Source: JBBTCX01 sp964494205
GTDB taxonomy: Bacteria > Planctomycetota > Phycisphaerae > UBA1845
DNA length: 64,000 nt
Assembly: GCA_964494205.1 (NCBI GenBank)
Contig: CAZBRD010000008.1
Location: 1-64,000, forward strand
Direction: 5' to 3'
Shown: positions 10,301 to 16,544 of the stretch, piece after piece
How positions within the stretch are numbered: position 1 is the first letter of the stretch
Layout: each line of letters opens with the position of its first letter
The notes under the pieces: generated by a model
Seen by the model: only the letters and a program-made list of their open reading frames with translations
What the model was told of the DNA's origin: nothing
Database searches by the model: none
Position numbers and translations under genes: made by a program

Positions 10301-10592
10301 GGTTGTGTCGACGGCGAGTACGGGAAAAGAAGCCATCAAGATGCTCGAGGCGAATCCTAATTTCTCGATCGTTTTGATGGACATCATGATGCCCGAAATG
10401 GACGGCTATGAAACGATGCAAGCGATCCGGAAGAAGCCGGAGTTCAGTCGTTTGCCCATTATTGCGTTAACGGCGAAGGCCATGAAAGGTGACCGCGAAA
10501 AGTGCCTTGAAGCCGGCGCGTCGGACTATCTGGCCAAACCCGTGAACACACAGCAATTGCTATCTGCGCTGCGCATGTGGCTGCACCGCTAG
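4317..10592 (+). CDS. Giant soluble hybrid histidine kinase: multi-HAMP, GAF, HisKA-HATPase, three receivers
   Basis: A 2091-residue sensor kinase without any evident transmembrane helix, so probably cytoplasmic. Order of parts: two divergent HAMP-like units (about residues 20-165); eleven tandem 92-residue HAMP-type repeats (166-1177); a GAF-like domain (about 1190-1350); a Gln/Glu-rich coiled coil; the dimerisation helix with phospho-His1425 in NMSHELRTPL; an ATPase domain with NAFKFTEHGG and GTGLGL; and three receivers with acceptors Asp1753, Asp1875 and Asp2022. The layout recalls the poly-HAMP group III osmosensing kinases (Nik1/Os-1 type) known from fungi. I chose ATG 4317, since AGGAAG lies about 8 nt upstream; a TTG at 4290 is in frame but lacks this. 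A second kinase starts 8 nt after the stop. No Hpt domain is visible in the protein. Confidence 0.93.
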   Translation: MKTKTQPGIDAENNGADVGTLDQSTLLSVLQSMNDGDFSVRLPGDWTGLPGKIADTFNRIVSSNQRIANELKRVGQVVGKEGRTKQRAKFGTVSGSWGEMEVSVNVLIDDLIRPSEEVTRTISAVAQGDLLQTVRLDLDGRPLEGEFLRSATIVNTMIQQLAVFTSEVTRVAREVGTDGKLGGQAQVREVSGVWKDLTESVNSMANNLTAQVRNIADVTIAVASGDLSKKITVDVRGEILQLKEAINTMVDQLRSFASEVTRVAREVGTDGKLGGQAIVPGVAGTWKDLTDSVNAMCGNLTAQVRNIAEVTTAVARGDLSRKITVDVKGEILELKNTINTMVDQLNAFASEVTRVAREVGTEGKLGGQAQVSGVAGTWKDLTDNVNFMASNLTAQVRNIAEVATAIASGDLSKKIAVNVSGEILELKETMNTMVDQLNAFASEVTRVAREVGTEGKLGGQAVVRGVGGTWKDLTDSVNSMASNLTSQVRNIADVATAIATGDLSKKITVDVSGEILQLKETMNTMVDQLNAFASEVTRVAREVGTEGKLGGQAVVRGVAGTWKDLTDSVNSMASNLTAQVRNIAEVSMAVARGDLSSKITVDVRGEILELKNTINTMVDQLNAFAAEVTRVAREVGTDGKLGGQAQVPGVAGTWKDLTDSVNSMASNLTSQVRNIADVATAIASGDLSRKITVDVRGEILQLKETMNTMVDQLNAFASEVTRVAREVGTEGKLGGQAQVPGVAGTWKGLTDNVNFMASNLTSQVRNIADVATAIATGDLSRKITVDVRGEILQLKETMNTMVDQLNAFASEVTRVAREVGTEGKLGGQAQVPGVAGTWKDLTDNVNSMAGNLTGQVRNIAEVATAIAGGDLSKKITVDVRGEILLLKETLNTMVEQLRSFAAEVTRVAREVGTEGRLGGQAVVPGVAGTWKDLTDSVNAMAGNLTAQVRNIAEVTTAVARGDLSRKITVDVRGEILELKNTINTMVDQLNAFAAEVTRVAREVGTEGKLGGQAAVPGVAGTWKDLTDNVNVMAANLTEQVRGIVKVVTAVANGDLKQNLIVKAKGEVAALAETINNMTYTLAIFADQVTSVAREVGVEGRLGGQANVPGAAGTWKDLTGNVNLLAANLTTQVRAIAEVATAVTKGDLTRSIQVDARGEVSELKDNLNTMITNLRSTTDRNSEQDWLKTNLARFTSMLQGQRDLVTVGKMLLTELVPLVNAHQGLLYQMDHEGIPHLKMLAAYGNAHENGYPQKLSVGDGFIGQCAADKRRILVTKVPDDTVPVGSVLFSAVPRSIVVFPVVFEDQIKAVLALASLGEFSPAHLALLEQLTASIGIVVNSIEATMQTEALLKQSQQLAGELQNRQKELQQSNEQLEQKAQQLFEQNAEVERKNQEIEQARRALEEKAAELALTSKYKSEFLANMSHELRTPLNSILILGQQLGDNTEGNLSGKQVEFARTIHSAGTDLLNLISDILDLSKIESGTVTVDAQEIFINSLLDTVERTFRHEAENRRLSFEVQVDPNLGRSMVTDPKRLQQVLKNLLSNAFKFTEHGGIRLSVSATMGGWSPSHPLLSAAPAVISFEVSDTGIGIPAEKQKIIFEAFQQADAGTSRKYGGTGLGLAISRELANLLGGEIQLRSITGVGSTFTLYLPLKYVGPSASNKQAEVDSYSLRKLALPLAMRTTEGIPERVADDREDLHTGDMTLLIVEDDPHYARILVDLARDKGFKVLVAMQGNEALTLAREFRPMAVSLDVFLPDMLGWTVLSQLKQDPMTRHIPVQIVTLDEDRQHGLARGAFSFVTKPTSSEDLGHALNRIKEYASPRRKRLLIIEDNEAEQLSITELLGFDDIEITTVGTGTDALQALHDDKFDCAVLDLRLPDMTGFEVLETIRDDDDLNDLPVVVFTGKQLSPEEDAKLHTLARSVVVKGVESPERLLDETALFLHRVVSDLPVNKQQMLNRLHGSDEYLAGKPVLVVDDDVRNIFALSSVLERRGMVVSTASTGKEAIKMLEANPNFSIVLMDIMMPEMDGYETMQAIRKKPEFSRLPIIALTAKAMKGDREKCLEAGASDYLAKPVNTQQLLSALRMWLHR
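4812..7847 (+). repeat. Eleven direct repeats of 276 bp encoding HAMP modules
   Basis: Units start at 4812 and recur every 276 bp through 7572, with no length variation. Each unit encodes EVTRVAREVG, a GKLGGQA segment, AGTWKDLTDNVN, then an LTAQVRNIAEV helix, GDLSRKI, DVRGEILELK and NTMVDQL. Units 2-9 are nearly identical in protein. Units 1, 10 and 11 diverge more. The DNA identity is high enough that recombination could change copy number. Assembly of this stretch from short reads would be error-prone. Confidence 0.97.
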
Positions 10593-10600
10593 GCGACTAG

Positions 10601-12658
10601 ATGCCAATGATTCAACACGAGCGTGTCAACATACTGATGGTTGACGATCAGCCCGCAAAGCTGCTCGCCTACGAAGCCATTCTTGGCGACTTGGGCGAAC
10701 GGTTGATCAAAGCCAATTCCGCACGTGAGGCGCTCGAGCATCTCCTGAAATCTGAAATCGCCGTGGTGCTCGTCGACGTTTGCATGCCGGACCTCGATGG
10801 CTTTGAACTGGCGACACTCATTCGCCAGCACCCACGTTGTCAGCAGACTGCGGTCATACTTGTCTCAGCCATTTTGATGACAGACCTGGATCGATTGAAA
10901 GGGTTCGAGCACGGGGCCGTGGATTACATGTCTGTGCCGGTGGTGCCGGAGATCTTGCGCGCCAAAGTCAGCATCTTTACCGAGCTGTACCGAAAGACGC
11001 GTGAATTGGCGCGGTGGAATCTGGAGCTGGAGAACCGCGTCGCAGAGCGTACGGCTGACCTGGAAGCTTCAACGGCGAAGTTGCGAGAGAGTGAAGAGCA
11101 ACTCACTCTAGCGCTCGACTCTGCCGAGGCCGCGACATGGACGTGGGACGTTGACGCCAACGTCATGGACGGTTCGGCACGTCGTCGTGCGCTCTATGGT
11201 TTTGCCCCTGACGAGGAATTCAGCGTCGAGACCTGGCTCGCACGTATTCATCCGGAGGACCGAGAGCGAATCGCGGCTAGGGCGAAGCTTATGCTGGATG
11301 CGCCGACAGAAAACGTTTGGAGTGAAGAGTTCCGGATCAATCATCCGACGAAGGGCGAACGTTGGCTGTCAGGGCTGGGTCGGGCGGTTCGGGATGAGAC
11401 AGGGAAACTCAAACACATCACCGGCATCAGTTTTGATATTACTCAACGCAAGCGAGCCCAGGACGAGCGTGCGCACCTGCTGCAAAGCGAGCAGATCGCG
11501 CGCGCCGATGCCGAGCGAGCAAATCGCGCCAAGGACCATTTCCTTGCGATCGTATCACATGAGTTGCGCACGCCCTTGAATGGTATGTTGCTTTGGGTCG
11601 ATCTACTTCGGCGAAATCACTCTGACCCGGAAACCGTGGCGGAGGGATTGGAAGCCATCGAACGAAACGGACGTTCTCAGGTGCGGTTGATCGAAGACCT
11701 GCTGGACATGAGCCGTATCTTATCAGGTAAGATTCGCCTCGAAATTCAACCGGTCTGCCTTTGCTCCGCGGCGGAGGCGGCGATCGCGACAATTCTGCCA
11801 TTGGCCCAGGCGAAGTCGATTACCATTGAGAAGAAGCTGGACTTGCGAGCGATGAAGGTGCTGGGAGATGCGGCGCGACTGGAGCAGATTATCTTGAACC
11901 TGCTTTCAAATGCGGTGAAATTCACGCCGGCCCACGGACATATTTTTGTTGAAGTCGATCAACGAGATTCAACGGCTTTTGTACAAGTGCGAGATACTGG
12001 CCAGGGAATCGCGCCGGAGTTTCTTCCGTACGTGTTTGACTCGTTTCGCCAGGCGGACAGCACGACTGCCCGATATCATGGCGGCCTCGGATTGGGGTTG
12101 GCGATTGCGCGGCATCTTGTTCAGCTGCTGAACGGTTCGCTGAACGTAGCAAGTCCCGGCAAAGATCAGGGTGCGACGTTTACGGTTGGGGTTCCGGTCG
12201 CAACTTTCGAGTCCGAAGATAGCGGCACATACACCTTTGAGGTCGAAGATGACTTTGCCGGAAATGGTTTTCGTGATCTGCGTATTCTCGTGGTGGATGA
12301 TGACGCAGATGCGTGCGAACTGCTGGGTCGGATGCTTGTGGAATGCGGCGCATGCGTGGAAGTAACGACCAGCCCGGATGACGCGATCCAGCGGCTGAGC
12401 ACTTTCCGACCTCAGATCCTTATTAGCGACATCGGAATGCCCGGTAAGGATGGTTTTCAGCTAATTCGCGAGATCCGCACCATGGGCCACTCACGGTATG
12501 ACCTGCCCGCTGTTGCCGTGACGGCGTTTGTTCGTCCGGAGGATCGTGTCCAGGCAATGAATGCGGGCTACAACATGTACGTGACGAAACCGATAGAGCG
12601 CCGCAAACTCCTTACAGCGCTTTCAGCCTTAGTGCATGAACACATCGGCAAAAACTAA
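10601..12658 (+). CDS. Hybrid histidine kinase REC-PAS-HisKA-HATPase-REC
   Basis: A 685-residue soluble kinase starting 8 nt after the giant kinase, so almost certainly co-transcribed. Residues 8-125 are a receiver (acceptor Asp59 in VLVDVCMPD). The position normally held by the conserved receiver Lys is Val112 (DYMSVPVVPE). A coiled coil (about 130-170) leads into a PAS domain (about 175-290) ending in DITQRKR. HisKA carries His320 in VSHELRTPL. The ATPase region shows NAVKFTP and GLGLGLA. A C-terminal receiver (about 560-680) has Asp610 in ISDIGMPGKDG. Receivers at both ends suggest it takes part in a relay with its neighbour. The stop codon abuts the stop of the sigma-factor gene on the other strand, with no intergenic base between them. 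Confidence 0.93.
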   Translation: MPMIQHERVNILMVDDQPAKLLAYEAILGDLGERLIKANSAREALEHLLKSEIAVVLVDVCMPDLDGFELATLIRQHPRCQQTAVILVSAILMTDLDRLKGFEHGAVDYMSVPVVPEILRAKVSIFTELYRKTRELARWNLELENRVAERTADLEASTAKLRESEEQLTLALDSAEAATWTWDVDANVMDGSARRRALYGFAPDEEFSVETWLARIHPEDRERIAARAKLMLDAPTENVWSEEFRINHPTKGERWLSGLGRAVRDETGKLKHITGISFDITQRKRAQDERAHLLQSEQIARADAERANRAKDHFLAIVSHELRTPLNGMLLWVDLLRRNHSDPETVAEGLEAIERNGRSQVRLIEDLLDMSRILSGKIRLEIQPVCLCSAAEAAIATILPLAQAKSITIEKKLDLRAMKVLGDAARLEQIILNLLSNAVKFTPAHGHIFVEVDQRDSTAFVQVRDTGQGIAPEFLPYVFDSFRQADSTTARYHGGLGLGLAIARHLVQLLNGSLNVASPGKDQGATFTVGVPVATFESEDSGTYTFEVEDDFAGNGFRDLRILVVDDDADACELLGRMLVECGACVEVTTSPDDAIQRLSTFRPQILISDIGMPGKDGFQLIREIRTMGHSRYDLPAVAVTAFVRPEDRVQAMNAGYNMYVTKPIERRKLLTALSALVHEHIGKN

Positions 12659-13663
12659 TCAGGCAGCGAAATACGTCGCGTTCAGGGTTTCGCGGATTTT
12701 CAGCAGGGCCCTGTTCTGAATTTGTCGCACACGTTCCTTTGACACGCCGAGCAGGCGGCCTACTCCTTCCAGCGTCATGGGTTCGGGAGACTGTTCGCTC
12801 GCGCCGCAGACCAGGGCGAATCGACTATTGATGACCGTTCGCTCGGCGTCATTTAGGCCGGCGGAGTTGATCGACAAGATATTCCGCAACTCGTCGACGC
12901 AGGCTGTTTGAACATCGTTGTGCTGCGATTCGGCGTAACGGTATGGTTCAAGGCGGGGATCTGGTTCAAAGAAGAGTCGCCCGCGAAGTTTGTTCGTGCG
13001 CATCGCCACTTGTCCGAGGCTCTTGCGAATGGCCAAACCCGCGTAGGTGCTGAACTTGAACCCGCGAGAGCAATCGAAGCGTTCAACGCAAGCGAGCAGC
13101 GTCATACAACCATCACTGATAAGATCGTTCATGTCGACTTCCTGAAACCGGAGTCGTTTGATCAACATCAACACGAGTCGCAGGTTGCCATTTACGATCG
13201 TGTCGCGCGTCGACAATGCTCGCTGCTCCCACGTGAGAATGTTCTTGCATTCGGAAAGCGTCATCGCTCGACCGGCAGCCTTGCTCAATTGTCGGGCAAT
13301 GCGAAAGCGCGCGTAATTGAACTGCAGGAAAAGGCGCTGCTCATCCTTTGCGTTCAGCGCAGTGGGCGCTCTTTCGATGTGTCTTGTGGTGGACTGGGCG
13401 TTCCACTGAAAGGACAAAGTAGCCGGTGCATCGGAGGCATTGGCACGTGGCATGAAATCTAGTGCGCCTCGTTTTTGAGTGAAGACCGGATGGTCGACAT
13501 AGTCGTTTCGACGAAGAAGTATCCGATTCAACATCAGGCGTTCGGCAGGAGCAAGTGCGGATACGCACGCGATGTCCGGTACTGCTGTAGAGATCTTCTG
13601 TGACGAAACACCGTCCATGCTTCGACGGACGATTGTAGCTTGAATCAATTGTTGAGCTTCCAT
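12659..13663 (-). CDS. RNA polymerase sigma-70 family factor (paralogue 1)
   Basis: A 334-residue sigma factor lacking the acidic region 1.1 of housekeeping RpoD. Region 2 includes NLRLVLMLIKR, DLISDGCMTLL and ERFDCSRGFKFSTYAGLAIRKSL. Region 4 has TLEGVGRLLGVSKERVRQIQNRAL, the usual -35 recognition helix-turn-helix. An N-terminal stretch with NDYVDHPVF is shared with the sigma factor at 20215-21210. Both proteins also end in Y-x-A-A, so they are clear paralogues. The start is supported by GGAGGT 4 nt upstream of the ATG. It is an alternative sigma factor placed between two hybrid-kinase genes. Control by partner switching or phosphorelay is only a guess, because no anti-sigma factor is visible. 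Confidence 0.92.
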   Translation of the reverse strand: MEAQQLIQATIVRRSMDGVSSQKISTAVPDIACVSALAPAERLMLNRILLRRNDYVDHPVFTQKRGALDFMPRANASDAPATLSFQWNAQSTTRHIERAPTALNAKDEQRLFLQFNYARFRIARQLSKAAGRAMTLSECKNILTWEQRALSTRDTIVNGNLRLVLMLIKRLRFQEVDMNDLISDGCMTLLACVERFDCSRGFKFSTYAGLAIRKSLGQVAMRTNKLRGRLFFEPDPRLEPYRYAESQHNDVQTACVDELRNILSINSAGLNDAERTVINSRFALVCGASEQSPEPMTLEGVGRLLGVSKERVRQIQNRALLKIRETLNATYFAA

Positions 13664-14235
13664 TCTACCTCCGGGGCCGAAGCGCGTTTACCTTGGGCTC
13701 ACATTCAGGGGATCTCACCGCCTGATGATTGAGAGTCGCCGAAAAAACTGAAACCAGCCCTCGATGTGAATACAGGCAAATTTTGTGCCATGGAAAAATC
13801 GAAGTTCGATGCATTACACTGATCGTTTGAATGCCATTACCTGACACATTGACTGCAATCTCCCAGCCAGTTTGTCGGAGTAGGCAAAGCGACGAACCAT
13901 CAAAGGTCACCGTCGCTACATTAGAACTCCAGCAAATGTTCGCATCGTACGAATGAAATTAAATGCGCCATGTCTACGGTCTGATTTGTTTGTAATGTAG
14001 AATACATAGCACTTTCTTTTCCACCTTAGCGCGCCGATGATATAATTAAGTAACTGGTATGGGCGACGTTAGGGACACGCACAGGCAACTTCGAGCTAAT
14101 CCGGCGTGCGTTTTGTAGACGGTAAGACAGCCAACGAATTGACCTTCCCACACACTACGCTTTGCGACTGTGGAATTCTACGATGGGCAGCAGGGGCTAC
14201 GCCCCGGAATAGGCACTTTAGAAGTGCGAACTGAC
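13664..14235. other. Divergent intergenic region between sigma factor and hybrid kinase
   Basis: No gene is seen. The part from about 13920 to 14060 is AT-rich. TATAAT occurs at 14041-14046, with only a weak upstream hexamer at a suitable distance. Two small hairpins lie just before the kinase start: GGGGC/GCCCC at 14193-14205 and GCACTT/AAGTGC at 14213-14227. The second ends 8 nt before the ATG and could influence translation. Confidence 0.5.
14018..14046 (+). promoter_or_regulatory. Possible sigma-70-type promoter of the downstream hybrid kinase
   Basis: A perfect TATAAT at 14041-14046 sits in an AT-rich stretch. About 17 nt upstream is TTTCCA, a poor match to TTGACA. It lies about 190 nt before the kinase ATG. 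This rests on the -10 match alone. Confidence 0.3.
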
Positions 14236-16197
14236 ATGGATAGTAATCGAGATACTTTCGGTTTTGCCATGAACACGCTGCCCGTGGGCGTATTTTCGTG
14301 TGACTCATCAGGGCGCTTTAAGTCTTACAACCGGCGCGCCGTCGAGTTGTGGGGAAAGGAACCGACGCCGGAGAGCCGTCATCACGAGTTCTGCACAGAT
14401 TTGAAATTCTACATGCTCGACGGCACGTCGATCCCACATGAAATGACTCCAATGATGGTGGCTATCCGCGATGGGAACATTTTACGAAATGCAGAAGTCG
14501 TCGTTGAGCGACCGGATGGAACCCGATTTACGGCAAGCTTTCATACTGATCCGATCAAGGACGAAAACGGTCAGTACGCTGGATCCGTTACTGTTTTTGT
14601 TGATGTCTCTAAGAGAGACCGGTTAGACGCGTCTCAGACCGCCTCGGACGACGGACTCAGCCTGCAGCAATTTCAGTCATTGATGGATTCCATGTCGATC
14701 GCTGTAGCACGTTGCGGTCCAGATCGGCGGTATCTTTGGACCAGTCCGGGATATGCCTCTCTGTTTGGCAGACAGCCTAAAGATATGAAAGGGCGGTCGG
14801 TAATTGAAGTGATCGGCGATGAAGCCTACCAAACAGTAGGCCCGTTTGTGGATCGAGTGCTTCGACGCGAGAGAGTGGAATACGAGGCGTTTCTACAATT
14901 CTCGGCTGGTCCTAGCTGGCGATGGATCAAAGCAAGCTACGTTCCGACGTTTGGCGACACGCGGGCTTTGGACGGCTGGATCGAAGCCATTGTCGATATC
15001 ACCAGCAGGAAACGGGCCGAGCAAGCACTTCAGGCTGCGAAAGATGCGTCAGAGGCAGCCAACCAATCGAAGGATAAGTTTCTCGCAGTCTTGAGCCATG
15101 AGCTTCGCACGCCACTCACACCGGTGCTCTTGGCGGCCTCATCCATGGAAAACGACAAGTCGCTTCCCGTGTCGGTGCGCGAAGACGCGGCGATGATTCG
15201 CGAAAACGTAGGACTTGAAACGAAACTGATCGATGACCTGCTTGATTTGAGCCGTATCAATAATGACAAACTTTCGTTGCATCTTGAACCCGTGGACGTC
15301 AACGACATTGTTCTGAATGTCTGCCAGCTCTGTCGTCCTCAGATCCAAGAAAAGCACATCGCGCTCGACTGCCAACTCGACGAGCACGTGGAGCAGATCA
15401 TGGCTGACTCCACGCGCCTACAACAGGTTTTGTGGAACGTGCTGGAAAACGCCACAAAGTTCACGCCGGAGCGCGGCTCCATTTCCGTCAGCACAAAAAG
15501 ACACGGCAAGGAAAAATTGCAAATTGTCATCAAAGACACCGGTGTGGGCATCACTCCGTCTTTCATGTCACGAATATTTGGGGCGTTTCAACAGGACGAA
15601 TCGGCCAAACTGCGAAGAGCAGGTGGATTGGGTCTTGGATTGACCATTGCAAAAGCGCTCGTTGAACTTCACGGTGGCGAGATTCAAGCGATGAGCAAAG
15701 GAACGGGTATGGGCTCAACGATCTCTATCGCGCTTCCCATGACGCCACCCACGAATGGCGAAGCCAAGCACAATCCAGACAACGCGACGACGACGAATCT
15801 CCGGCGAATGCGTTTACTTGTAGTTGAGGACCACCTAGATACGGCCAAGATTCTGGGGCGAATCCTGCGTAGCCTCGGGCATGACGTTCACGTAGCCACG
15901 AGCATTGGCGAGGCCATGGCGTATTCAGGACTCTCGGAACTCGACTTGATCCTGAGTGATATTAGCCTGCCGGACGGCTCCGGCTACGACTTGATGCGCA
16001 CGCTCAAGGATCAATATGGCCTCCGAGGCATCGCCATGAGTGGGTTTGGAAGGGACGAAGACCTCCTTCGCAGTCGCGAGGCCGGGTTCAGCGGGCACAT
16101 CGTAAAGCCCATCCAAATCGGGGAGGTGGAGCGCAGCATCGCCCGTGTCTTGAACGAAGAAAGCGAGAGAGCGGTGCGCGTTTCCCCAGAAAACTAA
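14236..16197 (+). CDS. Hybrid histidine kinase PAS-PAS-HisKA-HATPase-REC
   Basis: A 653-residue soluble sensor kinase. The first PAS domain (about 5-125) starts TLPVGVFSCDSSGRF. The second (about 145-265) ends EAIVDITSRKRAEQ. HisKA has phospho-His288 in LSHELRTPL. The ATPase domain has NVLENATKFTP and GLGLGLT. The C-terminal receiver (about 528-645) carries Asp575 in LSDISLPDGSGYDL. I chose ATG 14236; an in-frame GTG at 14170 would add 22 residues encoded across two hairpins, and the PAS homology begins only after 14236. No DNA-binding output domain is present, so the signal must pass to a separate regulator. It stands alone between the sigma gene and the permease cluster. Confidence 0.9.
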   Translation: MDSNRDTFGFAMNTLPVGVFSCDSSGRFKSYNRRAVELWGKEPTPESRHHEFCTDLKFYMLDGTSIPHEMTPMMVAIRDGNILRNAEVVVERPDGTRFTASFHTDPIKDENGQYAGSVTVFVDVSKRDRLDASQTASDDGLSLQQFQSLMDSMSIAVARCGPDRRYLWTSPGYASLFGRQPKDMKGRSVIEVIGDEAYQTVGPFVDRVLRRERVEYEAFLQFSAGPSWRWIKASYVPTFGDTRALDGWIEAIVDITSRKRAEQALQAAKDASEAANQSKDKFLAVLSHELRTPLTPVLLAASSMENDKSLPVSVREDAAMIRENVGLETKLIDDLLDLSRINNDKLSLHLEPVDVNDIVLNVCQLCRPQIQEKHIALDCQLDEHVEQIMADSTRLQQVLWNVLENATKFTPERGSISVSTKRHGKEKLQIVIKDTGVGITPSFMSRIFGAFQQDESAKLRRAGGLGLGLTIAKALVELHGGEIQAMSKGTGMGSTISIALPMTPPTNGEAKHNPDNATTTNLRRMRLLVVEDHLDTAKILGRILRSLGHDVHVATSIGEAMAYSGLSELDLILSDISLPDGSGYDLMRTLKDQYGLRGIAMSGFGRDEDLLRSREAGFSGHIVKPIQIGEVERSIARVLNEESERAVRVSPEN

Positions 16198-16383
16198 ACA
16201 CTCCAAACCAGGTCAATTTGACGCATGGTATGACAATTCGCTGAGCGCCACCTGCAAGAAGCGTCAGATTTTCGCCTCTAATCGCTGTGAAAACCGCGTA
16301 ATCCATCTGGAATGCACGTTGCCTTGATCCAACATGTGATAACGCCTGAACCCTTTGGCAGGTAATACATGCAAGGAGGATCA

Positions 16384-16506
16384 ATGATGAATCGTGCTCA
16401 TAATACTCGTCGGCCTGCTAAAGCGGGCAACTGGATTTTGCTGTGGCTGTTGGGAATTCCGCTTCCCATTCTGTTGATCATCTTTCTACTTCGTGGTTGC
16501 ACGTGA
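16384..16506 (+). CDS. Small single-pass membrane protein, 40 aa
   Basis: A short gene with a strong Shine-Dalgarno sequence (AAGGAGG at 16374-16380) just upstream of ATG 16384. Residues 1-16 are basic (MMNRAHNTRRPAKAGN). They are followed by one hydrophobic helix (WILLWLLGIPLPILLIIFLL) and the tail RGCT. I recall very similar short proteins with WLLGIPLPILL in other bacteria, but their function is not established. It lies 38 nt upstream of the AI-2E permease gene on the same strand, so the two are probably co-transcribed. The good ribosome-binding site and membrane pattern make a real gene likely despite the length. Confidence 0.75.
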   Translation: MMNRAHNTRRPAKAGNWILLWLLGIPLPILLIIFLLRGCT

Positions 16507-16544
16507 TCGGGTTATGGCGATAGCCCAAAAACGAGCATTAGATA

